Below, piece after piece: positions 17,940 through 26,456 of a stretch of DNA of 42,606 nt (position 1 is the first letter of the stretch; each line of letters starts with the position of its first letter). Position numbers and translations under genes: made by a program. This stretch comes from Pseudomonadota bacterium. GTDB taxonomy: Bacteria > Myxococcota_A > UBA9042 > GCA-2863065. The DNA lies in the NCBI GenBank assembly GCA_005776725.1, contig SXOO01000181.1, positions 1 to 42,606 on the forward strand, read 5' to 3'. The notes under the pieces are model-generated. The model was not told the DNA's origin. It did not search any database and saw only the letters and a list, made by a program, of their open reading frames with translations.

Positions 17940-18482
17940 TCAGAAGAAGTATCGGGCTCCAATGGCACCATCGAGATGCACGCCCACACCCGGGACGACC
18001 CCGAGCCCAGGGACGATCTCGAGGAAGAAGTCGACCGGGACCTTGTTGAAGTGAAAGGCGACGCCCACTGGCACCCGGACGCCGACACCCACCCGGCCAG
18101 ACTTCGATTTACCACCCCAGTAGTGGCGGTCTCCGTCCTCGAACCAGAAGTTGAAGCGCCCTCCCACGCCAACGTACAGAGGCAAGTCGAAGTGCGAGTG
18201 TCGTAAGAGGGGCTTCGTGTAGAAGTGGTAGTCCACGTGCGCGTCAAATGACGCGCCGCCAAAGAACCCCACGCCAACTGCGATATCGAGCGCATGCTGG
18301 CCCGCCAGGAAGATCTTCATGGAGACCCCGCTGGGCGCGCCGAGCGTGACTCCGAGGCCGAAGTCGCGGCCTGCGCCGATCTGGCTGGCCCCCGCGGAGG
18401 GGCTGGCGACCACCACGAGGGTGCACACCAAGGCTGCGAGGAGGGGCGAAGGAGAGGCACTTGATTGCTTGCGACTGACCAT
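17940..18482 (-). CDS. Small exported protein, probable outer-membrane beta-barrel or barrel-like
   Basis: A 180-residue protein (181 if the adjacent ATG at 18485 is used). MVSRKQSS is followed by a hydrophobic core LLAALVCTLVVVASPSAGAS, a signal peptide. The mature part alternates hydrophobic and polar residues in Gly-rich strands (DIAVGVGFFGGASFDAHVDY, then LPLYVGVGGRFNFWF, then VGVGVRVPVGVAF) and ends in GAIGARYFF. A terminal aromatic residue is typical of barrels recognised by the Bam machinery. The predicted size fits an 8-stranded barrel. It lies 213 bases downstream of the cysteine protease gene on the same strand. No specific family is assigned; a porin-like or structural role is inference. 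Confidence 0.75.
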   Translation of the reverse strand: MVSRKQSSASPSPLLAALVCTLVVVASPSAGASQIGAGRDFGLGVTLGAPSGVSMKIFLAGQHALDIAVGVGFFGGASFDAHVDYHFYTKPLLRHSHFDLPLYVGVGGRFNFWFEDGDRHYWGGKSKSGRVGVGVRVPVGVAFHFNKVPVDFFLEIVPGLGVVPGVGVHLDGAIGARYFF

Positions 18483-18695
18483 CATTGAGGAGCTCCGCGT
18501 GGTTACGACTCTGGTACCGGGTGTAGCACGGGTGCCTGAAGATCGGGCGTTTCTGTAAGGCGGTCGCATCAAGATGGGTCGAGGGGGGCGGCAGCAGCAT
18601 GGGTCGATCCCAGCGCTCGCGCTCGGAGCCGTCGCACTTCCGTACTGACGTCACGGTCGACGCGACCTCGGGTCACTCTCGCCCAAGGGGGCTGG

Positions 18696-20030
18696 TTACG
18701 GGTAGATGGGGTCGGGGATCTCTCCGTCATCGAGGCCGAGGTCCACATCGTCGCCGAAGGTGCCGTCCTTCATCGACTGGTACGCTGCGTAGAGGGTGCT
18801 GCACGACGCCGACTCGGTGTAGCTGTAGGTCTCCGTCTCGACGTGGCTGACCTCGCCGCCGATGGCGTCACATCGCTCCCCGGCCATGAAGCGCTGAGCC
18901 ACCGGGTAGTCGTCGTAGCCGCTCGAAGCAAAGGTGACCCCGACGTACGCCGTATATGTATCGGTCGACGTCTGCAGGACTTCGGACAGCGGATCATAGA
19001 GCCCGTCCCAGCTGTCCGCGGGGCAGACGCCCGAGCCGAGGTCCTTCTCCGCCGCCTCGAGCCTCACCGTCCAGAGGTGGATCTTCCCGGAACCGATGAC
19101 GAAGTCGTAAGTCTCCGTGTAGCCATGCCCAGACGAGCCGGTGGCGCCCCAGCCGACGTTGATGATGATCTGCGGCGGGTCGGTGGACTCATCGAAGCCG
19201 ACGACCAGCCCATAGTGGTCGATGAAGCCGAGGTCGTCGCCGCCGCCACCGATGCCACCACCGGCGTCGTAGTCGACGTCGTAGCCGATGACGACAGGCC
19301 GACCGTTCGAGACCGCATTGACGATGTGGCCCATCGCGGACACGGCGCTGATGGCGTCGCCGGATGCCTCGTCCTTGACCTCATAGTGTGCCACCTCGAC
19401 GTCGTAGCCTCGGTCGTTCACGAAGTCCTCGATCCCGCGCTGGACCTGGCTCGTGAAGGTGGGCGAGGCGTTGTTTCGGATCCACGTGGAGAGGTAGGCG
19501 CCGCTGGAGAGGTCGCCGGCGAGCGCCTCCCAGTCGATGAGCCCGGAAACCTCGTAGTCTCCGGCGAGGTCGGTCCACCCGAGCCCGTGGTACCAGAGCA
19601 TCAACTCTGCCACCGCGACTGCCCCGCAGCCCACGGGAGCGTAGGCGGAGCGCGTCGGCTTTGTGTCGTATTGGAACAGGACGGGTACGCCACGCAGCAA
19701 GGTCGGGTAGGACTCGTCTACGACCGTGACCTCGCGCTCGCCCGTTCGCTGGCACGAGCAAGAGGTCTTGCAGTTGGCGCCGGACTCCCACTCGTCGTAG
19801 CCGCAGCAGAGCTCACCCGCGTTGGTCGAACACGAGAGCACCGACTGTCGGCTGCCGTTCTGGTATGTGATCGTGCAAGGTCGTGAGATCGACGACACGC
19901 CGCCCGATAAGGCGCCGGTCTCTCCCGCAATGCCGGCGGATCCGGCTGGCGCCGACGCGGCCAGCGCGGTCGTGGTGAGAGACAGGGCAACGAGATGGGG
20001 TAGTGCCATGAGATGACGCGTTGGCTTCAT
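18696..20030 (-). CDS. Secreted papain-fold cysteine peptidase (C10/C39-like)
   Basis: A 444-residue protein with a signal peptide (MKPTRHLMALPHLVALSLTT, cleavage around residue 25). A Cys-rich prosegment at residues about 50-95 (SCSTNAGELCCGYDE, then NCKTSCSCQ) precedes the catalytic region. Candidate catalytic residues are Cys135 in APVGCGAVAVAELMLWYHG, His272 in IDHYGLVVGFD and Asn291 in IIINVGWG, the Cys-His-Asn order of papain-clan peptidases. The motif GCGAVAVAELM is closest to streptopain-type (C10) enzymes, in which a prodomain blocks the active site. It is presumably exported and protein-degrading or self-processing. The last 130 residues have no assigned domain. It lies upstream of the barrel gene on the same strand. 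Confidence 0.8.
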   Translation of the reverse strand: MKPTRHLMALPHLVALSLTTTALAASAPAGSAGIAGETGALSGGVSSISRPCTITYQNGSRQSVLSCSTNAGELCCGYDEWESGANCKTSCSCQRTGEREVTVVDESYPTLLRGVPVLFQYDTKPTRSAYAPVGCGAVAVAELMLWYHGLGWTDLAGDYEVSGLIDWEALAGDLSSGAYLSTWIRNNASPTFTSQVQRGIEDFVNDRGYDVEVAHYEVKDEASGDAISAVSAMGHIVNAVSNGRPVVIGYDVDYDAGGGIGGGGDDLGFIDHYGLVVGFDESTDPPQIIINVGWGATGSSGHGYTETYDFVIGSGKIHLWTVRLEAAEKDLGSGVCPADSWDGLYDPLSEVLQTSTDTYTAYVGVTFASSGYDDYPVAQRFMAGERCDAIGGEVSHVETETYSYTESASCSTLYAAYQSMKDGTFGDDVDLGLDDGEIPDPIYP

Positions 20031-20511
20031 GTTCGATCTCCGGACTCGAGGTGGCTCGAATAGTTGTCTTCAAAGAGCCGACCCGCCGGGCCGGCGTTTT
20101 CTAGAAGAGCAGCCGACGTGCCAGAGCCTCGCAACGCGACGAGCGCCTTGCCAGGGGCGCTTTGGCGCAGCGTGGGTCAAACCAGCCCCACAGCCGGAGA
20201 TGGCACTTGTCAGGCGAGGTTGACACCCGATCGCCGGGAGGAGCCACGCACCGCGTCTTATGCCAAGCGGGTTAACCTGCGCTGCCGTAGGTCACGACGA
20301 GGTCAACAGACACGCCGCCTAGGCGCTCCCGTTCGGGAGCTGGCGGCGAACGTCCTCCGCGGGTAGCGAGCGGCTAAGAGAGGTCGTAAGCCTACTACGG
20401 TAACAGGACAAATCAATCCGGTCGGGGGCCGATCCCCCGCCGCATCGGCGATTCGGACTCGGGAGACGGGGCGAGGCGCTGGCGCGGAGAAGCTCGCACT
20501 ACGGAGGTCGC
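20031..20511. other. 481-base divergent intergenic region with three hairpins
   Basis: No gene is supported here. A GC hairpin CGCCG/CGGCG at 20084-20096 is followed by TTTT (20097-20100), terminator-like for the + strand. A perfect 7-base inverted repeat GCTCCCG-TT-CGGGAGC lies at 20325-20340. A hairpin CGGGGG/CCCCCG with loop CCGAT lies at 20423-20439 in the leader of the downstream gene. The ribosome-binding site GGAGG is at 20503-20507, four bases before the ATG at 20512. Both flanking genes read away from this region, so promoters for both must lie within it; I could not place -35/-10 boxes with confidence. Confidence 0.5.
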
Positions 20512-21300
20512 ATGACACGATTGTTCAACGCTGCATTACTGGTTTCGTTTTCTCTCACCGGCGTCGCTGTGGCCAAGTCCAAACAGCACAAGCCGAAGAG
20601 CAAGATCGAGGTTTGCCTCCAGTTGCCGTGGAGCCAGGGCTACCACGTCATCAAGGTGCCAAAGGTGGCAGCCACATGGATAGTGGCGAACCACCCTGGT
20701 GCGCAGTACGCCTCAGCGTGGTACGTCGACGCAGACAACGACGCCTGCGGCGATCCGAGCAGCCAGTCGCGCAAGTGCCCGGCCGCCGGGTACGTCGACA
20801 ACGACCTGGACTGCAACGACAGCGACGGCGCAGTGAACCCTGAGGTCGCAGAGACCTGCGGGGACGGAGTGGACCAGAACTGCAACCTCGAGATAGACGA
20901 GGGGTGCTCTACGGGAGCCAACTGTCAGTGCTTCACGGGAGCAGAGCTCGACGCCATCCACGCAGAGTGGCAGGCAGAGGCCTGGAGCTACGGGACGGCG
21001 ACGTGCACCGACAACGTGGTGTCGGGGAACTACAACCAGACCCACATCGCCTGGTACGGCGAGCGGTACGGCAACGCCTCGGCAAATGAGACCACGCAGT
21101 ACTACTCCATCGACTACGACGAGTCGGGTCAGGCCTATTGCTCCCGATTCCACCGGCGCAATGACTACGACAGCGAACTGGGCGTTTGGAACGAGTCTGA
21201 GTTCGAGGACACGTTCACGGCGATCTCGGCCGACGAGGACGCAGCGTGCCGCGACGTTATCTACGACTTCGCGGAGCGGAGCGCCATGACCTGCCAATGA
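20512..21300 (+). CDS. Secreted protein with one MopE-type metal-binding motif
   Basis: A 262-residue exported protein. MTRLFNAALLVSFSLTGVAVA is a signal peptide, with cleavage likely after AVA at residue 21, followed by a Lys-rich start (KSKQHKPKSK). Residues about 75-125 hold a single MopE-type module: WYVDADNDACGD, DNDLDCNDSDGAVNPE and GDGVDQNCNLEIDEGC. The second half (about 130-262) contains scattered cysteines and many Tyr/Asn residues (NYNQTHIAWYGERYGN) with no assigned domain. A strong GGAGG precedes the ATG. It is a small relative of the 1663-residue protein at 12719, and shares the Asp/Asn/Cys motif found in Methylococcus MopE. Metal binding is inferred from the motif only. Confidence 0.82.
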   Translation: MTRLFNAALLVSFSLTGVAVAKSKQHKPKSKIEVCLQLPWSQGYHVIKVPKVAATWIVANHPGAQYASAWYVDADNDACGDPSSQSRKCPAAGYVDNDLDCNDSDGAVNPEVAETCGDGVDQNCNLEIDEGCSTGANCQCFTGAELDAIHAEWQAEAWSYGTATCTDNVVSGNYNQTHIAWYGERYGNASANETTQYYSIDYDESGQAYCSRFHRRNDYDSELGVWNESEFEDTFTAISADEDAACRDVIYDFAERSAMTCQ

Positions 21301-21674
21301 CGCTCGACGTGGCCCCCGGCCCCTCCCTCACCGGTGGGCGCCGGGGCGCTACGTGTTGGCGATCGCGCGGGCCCAAGGGTTCAGACACTCCACGACGAAG
21401 CATGCGACCAACCCATTGCGCGAACCGACGGGAGGGCCCGAGGCCCAGCGCACCCCGAACCCAGCTCCGAAGGGCCGAGCCGTCGGGTGGGGTTCACCCG
21501 CGTTGATTCACCGGGGGGCTTGAAGTACTCAGGCGTGGTGCGCAAGAACGACATCCCCATCGGCGACCGATCTGCGGCGTTGAAGCTCACCTCGGCAATG
21601 CTGGCAAGAGGGTTGAGTGCGGGCTCCCGGCGCGGCAGCTCCCTCCCGGGCCGCGGCTCGACCGCGTCTCCCAC
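21301..21674. other. 374-base intergenic region with two hairpins
   Basis: No coding signal is supported. CCCCGGC at 21314-21320 pairs with GCCGGGG at 21340-21346, a plausible transcription-end structure for the upstream gene though without a U tract. CGGGTG at 21484-21489 pairs with CACCCG at 21495-21500 around a GGGTT loop. The remainder shows nothing I can interpret; a promoter for the pentapeptide lipoprotein gene is expected here. Confidence 0.35.
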
Positions 21675-22268
21675 ATGGCGCCGAGAGAGAAGCCGGCAGT
21701 GACTGAGTCTTCCCCATGGGCATTCACGCTGGCCGCGTGGCTCGCGGTATCGGCGTGTAGCGACTCGGCCAGCCACGGACGCGTCGAGCACGGTTTCGAC
21801 GGGTCTGGCGTTGCTGGAGACCCTCATGGGCTCGGGGAGCACGTCGACGACGCCTTCGCGCTCGACGACGGCGGCCAGACACACCACGTTCGCGACGTGG
21901 AAGCGGAGCCGTGCAATGGCAAGACCTGGCGCGAGCTGGGCACCGACCTGCGCGCATGCGATCTCGCAGGCGAGAACCTCGATGGAGCGAACTTTCGGCG
22001 CGCTGACCTGAGCGATTCCGACCTCAGCGGGGCGAGCCTGAAGAACGCCGACCTGTTCAACTCCAGGCTGGTTCGCGCGCGGCTCACCGGCACGGTGCTC
22101 GAGGGCGCGAAGCTCGCGGGGGCTGACTTCACGAGCGCTGACTTGACCGGTGCGTCGCTGCAGGGGGCGGACCTCACCGCTGCGACGTTCACGGACGCAG
22201 TGCTCGAGGGCGTGGCGTCGGACTCGAAGACCACATGCCGAAGCGGAGCTGCAGGCCCCTGCTGGTGA
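21675..22268 (+). CDS. Pentapeptide-repeat lipoprotein
   Basis: A 197-residue protein with a lipoprotein-type signal after a hydrophilic start (PWAFTLAAWLAVSAC, lipidation near residue 28). A linker to about residue 75 follows. Then from about residue 90 to 180 come tandem pentapeptide repeats of the A(D/N)Lxx type (GANFRRADLSDSDLSGASL, then GAKLAGADFTSADLTGASL). These build a right-handed quadrilateral beta helix. Cysteines flank the repeats (EPCNGKTW, RACDL, then TTCRSGAAGPCW) and may cap the helix by disulfides. Pentapeptide proteins are known as scaffolds or DNA mimics; an exported lipidated form suggests a structural surface role. It precedes the multicopper oxidase gene by 96 bases on the same strand. 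Confidence 0.85.
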   Translation: MAPREKPAVTESSPWAFTLAAWLAVSACSDSASHGRVEHGFDGSGVAGDPHGLGEHVDDAFALDDGGQTHHVRDVEAEPCNGKTWRELGTDLRACDLAGENLDGANFRRADLSDSDLSGASLKNADLFNSRLVRARLTGTVLEGAKLAGADFTSADLTGASLQGADLTAATFTDAVLEGVASDSKTTCRSGAAGPCW

Positions 22269-22364
22269 GCTGGTGCGCACGCCACGGTGCCCCTGCGGAG
22301 GGCTTGCCTTTGAGCCCCGAGCGTAGTTACTTCCCGCCCGGGCCCCCCGCACGAGGACGAGCTG

Positions 22365-24284
22365 ATGCACACCCGAGCCCCGAACGTCTGCTTTGTCACC
22401 GCGGGCGCAGCCCTTGCCCTGGTCGGCTGCGCGGTGGAGGTCGTAGACGCGGAGGAAGGCGCGCTCAGTGGCGGAAATCTGGGCAGCCTCACCGTTTGCC
22501 CGGCCAGCAACGTGATCGTCGACCCACCGCAGTTCGTATGGAAGAGCCCGACGGATGAGACGAAGCCGTGCAGCGAGTCCGTGGACCCCTACTGCGTCGG
22601 CACCATGGAGGTGGGTCAGGCGACCCTTGCGATCAACGCCAAGACGCTGACGACGCGAGCTTACCGTCAGGCCGGCAGCAGCTACTCGGTCCCCGGCCCC
22701 ACCCTCAAGATGAAGCGGGGCCGAAAGTACGTCATGCGGCTGCACAACACGCTGCCTTACGCGCCCAAGAGCACGTCGATGAACGTGCAGAAGGACCCGA
22801 ACGTCGTCAACCTGCACACTCACGGGCTGCACGTCTCGGGCGAGTCGCCCGGCGACGACGTGACGCGCTCCTTCGAGGGCCAGCGCGGCGGAGACTTCGT
22901 CTACGACATCCCGGCGGATCACATGGGAGGCACGTTCTGGTACCACGCACATCACCACGGCTCCACCGAGCTTCAGGTGGCCGGCGGCATGTTCGGTCAG
23001 GTCATCATCGACGACTCGAACGACGGCATCCCAGCCAACGTCGCTGCGATGACAGAGCGCCAACTCCTGATCGCCTACCTCGATCCGTCGGTGGCCGGCA
23101 CCGGGGGCGACACGCTGATGTCGGGCTCGCTCACTGCAACCTGGACCGCCAATGGGCTGGTCGGCGGCGGGTTGTGCATGCCCCAGAACGAGTGGCAGCA
23201 CTTCCGTATCTTGGTGGCCCACCCGGTCCCGACCGAGCGAACGCTGGCGGTGGGGGCGAACTGCGAAGTGCAACTGCTCGCGCGCGACGGCGTGTGGCGC
23301 ACCACCGCGCCGAAGTTGCTGTCCACGCGCTCGCTGTCGATCCCCGGCGCATCACGCGTGGATCTCGCGGTGCGCTGCAGCAACGACTCGAACATCACGA
23401 TCGGCGGGACCACGGTGGCCAACCTCTACGTGAACGGCGCCGGTAACACCACTGTCGGTCCGTTCAGCGGCGGCTCCACCGGCGGCACCTGGTCGGCGCT
23501 ACGCCCCACCTACCTGCGCGACCTGCGCAGCGAGACCAACCTGAACAACGCGTCGATCCAGATGGGTGCGCGCGCGATCAACGGCGTGAAGTTCAACCAC
23601 GACGTACCGAACCTCACGCTCAACGCCAACAAAGTGCAGCACTGGTCGCTCAGCGGCTCCCAGCAGCACCCGTTCCACCTGCACATCTACCACCTGCAGA
23701 CGCAGAACTGCGGCGGCGACTTCGAGAGCGGCGAGTACTACGACGTGGTGTCACGAGGCTGTGATGTTCGCTTCGACCTCAACGCGGCCACCGCGAAGGT
23801 GTTCGAGGGGCGCACCATCTTCCACTGCCACGTCCTAGAGCACGAAGATCAGGGCGCCATGGGCTGGGCAGACGTCTTTGGCGGCGTCGCTCCACCCACC
23901 TACCCGAGCACCGCGTTCTCGGAGTACTACTCTCTAGGAGGTTCGAGCCCGGTGTGCGGCGACGCCAGCTGCAACGGCACAGAGACTCAGTGCACCTGCC
24001 CCGGTGACTGTGGCGCCGCGCCCTCCACCGAGTCCAGCTGCACCGATGGGGTCAGCAACGACTGCGACGGCCTGATCGATTGCGCGGACAGCGACTGCGT
24101 CGGCAACCCGGCGTGCGCGGGCGTTTGCGACGCTGACAGCCTCTGCGAAGGTAACGAGGACTGCACCAACTGCCTCTCGGACTGCCCCGGTGTGACGGGC
24201 GGCCAGCCTTCAAAGCGCTACTGCTGCGGCGACGGCATCCAACAGTCTCTGGAGACTACCGCGCTCTGTGACGGTAACTTCTGA
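22365..24284 (+). CDS. Multicopper oxidase lipoprotein with Cys-rich MopE-like tail
   Basis: A 639-residue exported oxidase. The signal (LALVGCAV, Cys22) indicates lipidation. Copper ligands are complete: HTH at 151-153 (NLHTHGLHVSG), FWYHAHHHGS at 191-200, HPFHLH at 435-440, and IFHCHVLEHEDQGAM at 485-499. The last contains Cys488, the expected type-1 ligand, and Met499 as its axial ligand. This is the CotA/CueO-like three-domain plan, which couples one-electron substrate oxidation to reduction of O2 to water. From about residue 525 a Cys-rich tail follows (CGDASCNGTETQCTCPGDC, then DGVSNDCDGLIDCADSDC), matching MopE-type motifs. A GAGGA sequence precedes the ATG. Substrate may be metal ions or phenolics; not determinable here. 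Confidence 0.92.
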   Translation: MHTRAPNVCFVTAGAALALVGCAVEVVDAEEGALSGGNLGSLTVCPASNVIVDPPQFVWKSPTDETKPCSESVDPYCVGTMEVGQATLAINAKTLTTRAYRQAGSSYSVPGPTLKMKRGRKYVMRLHNTLPYAPKSTSMNVQKDPNVVNLHTHGLHVSGESPGDDVTRSFEGQRGGDFVYDIPADHMGGTFWYHAHHHGSTELQVAGGMFGQVIIDDSNDGIPANVAAMTERQLLIAYLDPSVAGTGGDTLMSGSLTATWTANGLVGGGLCMPQNEWQHFRILVAHPVPTERTLAVGANCEVQLLARDGVWRTTAPKLLSTRSLSIPGASRVDLAVRCSNDSNITIGGTTVANLYVNGAGNTTVGPFSGGSTGGTWSALRPTYLRDLRSETNLNNASIQMGARAINGVKFNHDVPNLTLNANKVQHWSLSGSQQHPFHLHIYHLQTQNCGGDFESGEYYDVVSRGCDVRFDLNAATAKVFEGRTIFHCHVLEHEDQGAMGWADVFGGVAPPTYPSTAFSEYYSLGGSSPVCGDASCNGTETQCTCPGDCGAAPSTESSCTDGVSNDCDGLIDCADSDCVGNPACAGVCDADSLCEGNEDCTNCLSDCPGVTGGQPSKRYCCGDGIQQSLETTALCDGNF

Positions 24285-24859
24285 GCTCGCCTCGCGGTCG
24301 CCCGTGTGCCTCCGTCCTCGCGGCGGCCCTGTGGTGCAGCTGCGCGGGCTGTGACGCCGGAGCGCCGTCCCCGATGGCCCCACAGCCCGTCGAGGGCGGC
24401 CCTTCAGACGGCGCCCCCAGGGCTGATGGGGCCTCCCCGAATTGCGGCATCCACCTCTGTGCGCCCTACACCTGCGACTCGCACATGGACGCGTGCCGCA
24501 CTCGCTGCTCCGAAGGCGCGCACTGCATCGAGAGCCACTTCTGCGCGGGTGGTACCTGCACCGGACGCGACTGCACAGAGGACAACGCTCGCGAGAGGTG
24601 CGGCGCGTATGCGTGCGAGGTCGGCGTGTGTGCCCACAACTGTTCGCAGAGCGGCTGCGCCGAGGGCTTCTACTGCCGGGGCGACAGCAACGTGTGCGTG
24701 CCGCGCTGCACTACCCGCGAAGACCCGGTCTGCGACGGCTTCCTGTGCGACTTGGACGTGAACGAGTGCGAGCCGATCTGCGCTACTGGAACGACCGAGT
24801 GCGCCGAGGGCTACATCTGCAGCGCCGCGAACGTGTGCGTCGCCCCGGGAGCCCGCTGA
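24281..24859 (+). CDS. Cys-rich secreted protein coupled to the multicopper oxidase gene (probable CTG start)
   Basis: The first ATG in this frame is 24374 (161 residues), but the frame is open from a TAA at 24275. The 31 upstream codons read SSPRGRPCASVLAAALWCSC, then AGCDAGAPSP, a clear signal-peptide pattern. The only initiator-like codon there is CTG 24281, whose CTGA overlaps the oxidase stop TGA. I therefore propose a 192-residue protein; the start is uncertain. The mature part has about 20 cysteines in repeated spacing (CGIHLCAPYTCDSHMDACR, then HCIESHFCAGGTC, then VCDGFLCDLDVNEC), like disulfide-rich surface proteins of myxobacteria. Overlap with the oxidase gene implies translational coupling and a shared function. 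Confidence 0.7.
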   Translation: MSSPRGRPCASVLAAALWCSCAGCDAGAPSPMAPQPVEGGPSDGAPRADGASPNCGIHLCAPYTCDSHMDACRTRCSEGAHCIESHFCAGGTCTGRDCTEDNARERCGAYACEVGVCAHNCSQSGCAEGFYCRGDSNVCVPRCTTREDPVCDGFLCDLDVNECEPICATGTTECAEGYICSAANVCVAPGAR

Positions 24860-24891
24860 GCGACAGAGTGCGCCGGTAACCGCCTCAGCGG
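24853..24891. terminator. Inverted repeat spanning both stop codons of convergent genes
   Basis: CCGCTGAG at 24853-24860 pairs with CTCAGCGG at 24884-24891 around a 23-base loop. The stop TGA of the + strand gene (24857-24859) and of the minus strand gene (24885-24887) each lie inside an arm. A bidirectional transcription-end structure is likely, although there is no U tract. Confidence 0.4.
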
Positions 24892-26339
24892 CCGAAGAAC
24901 GAGACCGCCGTACGCGTGGTGTTGGTGCCGTAGAGCCAGTTCGTGGTGTCGATGTCCCAGTTGTTGAACTGGGAGTTCGAGTTGCTCCAGATCCCGATGT
25001 AGCCCAGGTGACCCGCCGCGACGCAGGTGGTGTAGCCCAGCTGATTCCACCCTGCGTGGCCTCGGAAGATGTTCGTGTCGTTGTCGCCGCCGTTCCAGCA
25101 CCAGCCGTTCGTGTTGGTGCCGCCGAGCCCAGCGTTGGTCCCCTCCAGGTAATCCGAGGAGGCGAGTCCGTCGGCGTTCGACGGCGGCTTCACCACCGTG
25201 ATGTCGCTGATGGAGCAGCGGAGGCTGGTGTCGTCGTTCACGAAGAGCGCGTGGAATGTGCTGCGGCCGAAGAGACAGGCGTTGGAGAAGCGCGCGGCAG
25301 CGCGCAGGGTGCCGTCGTAGCGGCGCTGATACAGAACCTCGGTGAGCTCGAGGTTGGACCAGGCGCCGGACTTGTAGTCGGCGCCGAACACGTTGGCGGC
25401 GCTCCCGTGGAGCGCGGTGTTCGCCCAGAGCCCCGCCTGGGTGTTCCACGCGTTCGCGTCGGCGCCGGAGATCGTGCCCAGCAGCGTCCAGCCGCCGCCA
25501 TCGGTGGTCATGTCGCACCATGTCTGGAACGCGTCGTCCTTCTGACCGCCCGTGGGATCGAGCCAGTAGAGACCGTCGCCCACGCCGTAGCCGCCGTCGC
25601 GAAGGGCGCGACACGACGGAGACGCCGCGAGCTTCGTCTGGCCGTCGGCCTCGGGAGCCCCCACGGGCGCCCAGCGCTTGCCATCGCAGAACTCCACGGC
25701 CTTGTCGGTGGCGTTGTAGCGCATGGCGCCCTCCTCGACGGCCGTGCAGGGCCCGTGCGTCCCGAGGCGCACCGCGCCGGCCACGTCGAGCGCTACGGCG
25801 GGGGTCTCCGTGCCCACGCCAACTCGGTTGCCGAGCGTGGCGACCCCGCCCGTGGTCGCGCGCCAGAACGTGGCTCCGCAGCCCCATGTGCCGCCAACCA
25901 TCATGAGGACGCCGCCCTCGGGGCAGGGCTCGCCCAGCTTTGCCGCCGTGACGCTGCCGTCGGCCAACGCCGCGTTGGCGACACAGCCGGTGCAGGAGAG
26001 CGCCAGCGCGCGGCGCGCGACGGTGGCGTAGGGGACGGGCGCGAGGAGTGAGAGCGGTAGCGGCGGCTCGCCGGCCACCGACACTTCGGCCCAGCGCGGA
26101 CCTTCCCCGAGCGCTGCGTCGACGGTGTCGAGCACCACCGTGAACAGCCCCTCGCTGACCACGACCGCCGAGAGCTCCTTCTCACGGACTACGTTGCCCT
26201 GCACCTCGGCGTCCAGGAGCCGGATCCGCATGCCGTAGGTGCCGTCCACCGGCAACCCGCCGGCTGATGACAGGCGGCCCTGGAACGTGAGCAGGTCGGG
26301 TGGCGCGAGGGTGAGCATCAGCGCGAGAGATGAGAGCAT
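24885..26339 (-). CDS. Secreted fibrinogen-like-domain protein
   Basis: A 484-residue protein with a short N-terminal hydrophobic signal (MLSSLALMLTLA). The N-terminal half (about 15-110) begins with LLTFQGRLSSAGGLPVDGTY and LFTVVLDTVDAALGEG, a domain often found at the start of bacterial surface and tail-fibre-like proteins. A short segment near residues 150-235 contains GVGTETPAVALDVAGAVRLG. From about residue 243 a fibrinogen-related domain begins with CRALRDGGYGVGDGLYWLDP, then TWCDMTTDGGGWTLLGTISG. It ends near WLYGTNTTRTAVSFFGR, with Cys pairs and Asp/Asn-rich calcium-site-like loops (GGDNDTNIF). Such domains bind carbohydrates or acetylated sugars in animals; in bacteria a binding role is inference. 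Confidence 0.85.
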   Translation of the reverse strand: MLSSLALMLTLAPPDLLTFQGRLSSAGGLPVDGTYGMRIRLLDAEVQGNVVREKELSAVVVSEGLFTVVLDTVDAALGEGPRWAEVSVAGEPPLPLSLLAPVPYATVARRALALSCTGCVANAALADGSVTAAKLGEPCPEGGVLMMVGGTWGCGATFWRATTGGVATLGNRVGVGTETPAVALDVAGAVRLGTHGPCTAVEEGAMRYNATDKAVEFCDGKRWAPVGAPEADGQTKLAASPSCRALRDGGYGVGDGLYWLDPTGGQKDDAFQTWCDMTTDGGGWTLLGTISGADANAWNTQAGLWANTALHGSAANVFGADYKSGAWSNLELTEVLYQRRYDGTLRAAARFSNACLFGRSTFHALFVNDDTSLRCSISDITVVKPPSNADGLASSDYLEGTNAGLGGTNTNGWCWNGGDNDTNIFRGHAGWNQLGYTTCVAAGHLGYIGIWSNSNSQFNNWDIDTTNWLYGTNTTRTAVSFFGR

Positions 26340-26456
26340 GGGTCTCCGAGAGGGCGCTTTGCGAGGGTCGAAGAGTCGCTATGACCACTGTGCTACGCGC
26401 CGTCGTCGGTGTCGAGACTGGGCAGTGCGGCTCCCGGACGGCCGCCGGGGGTTGGC

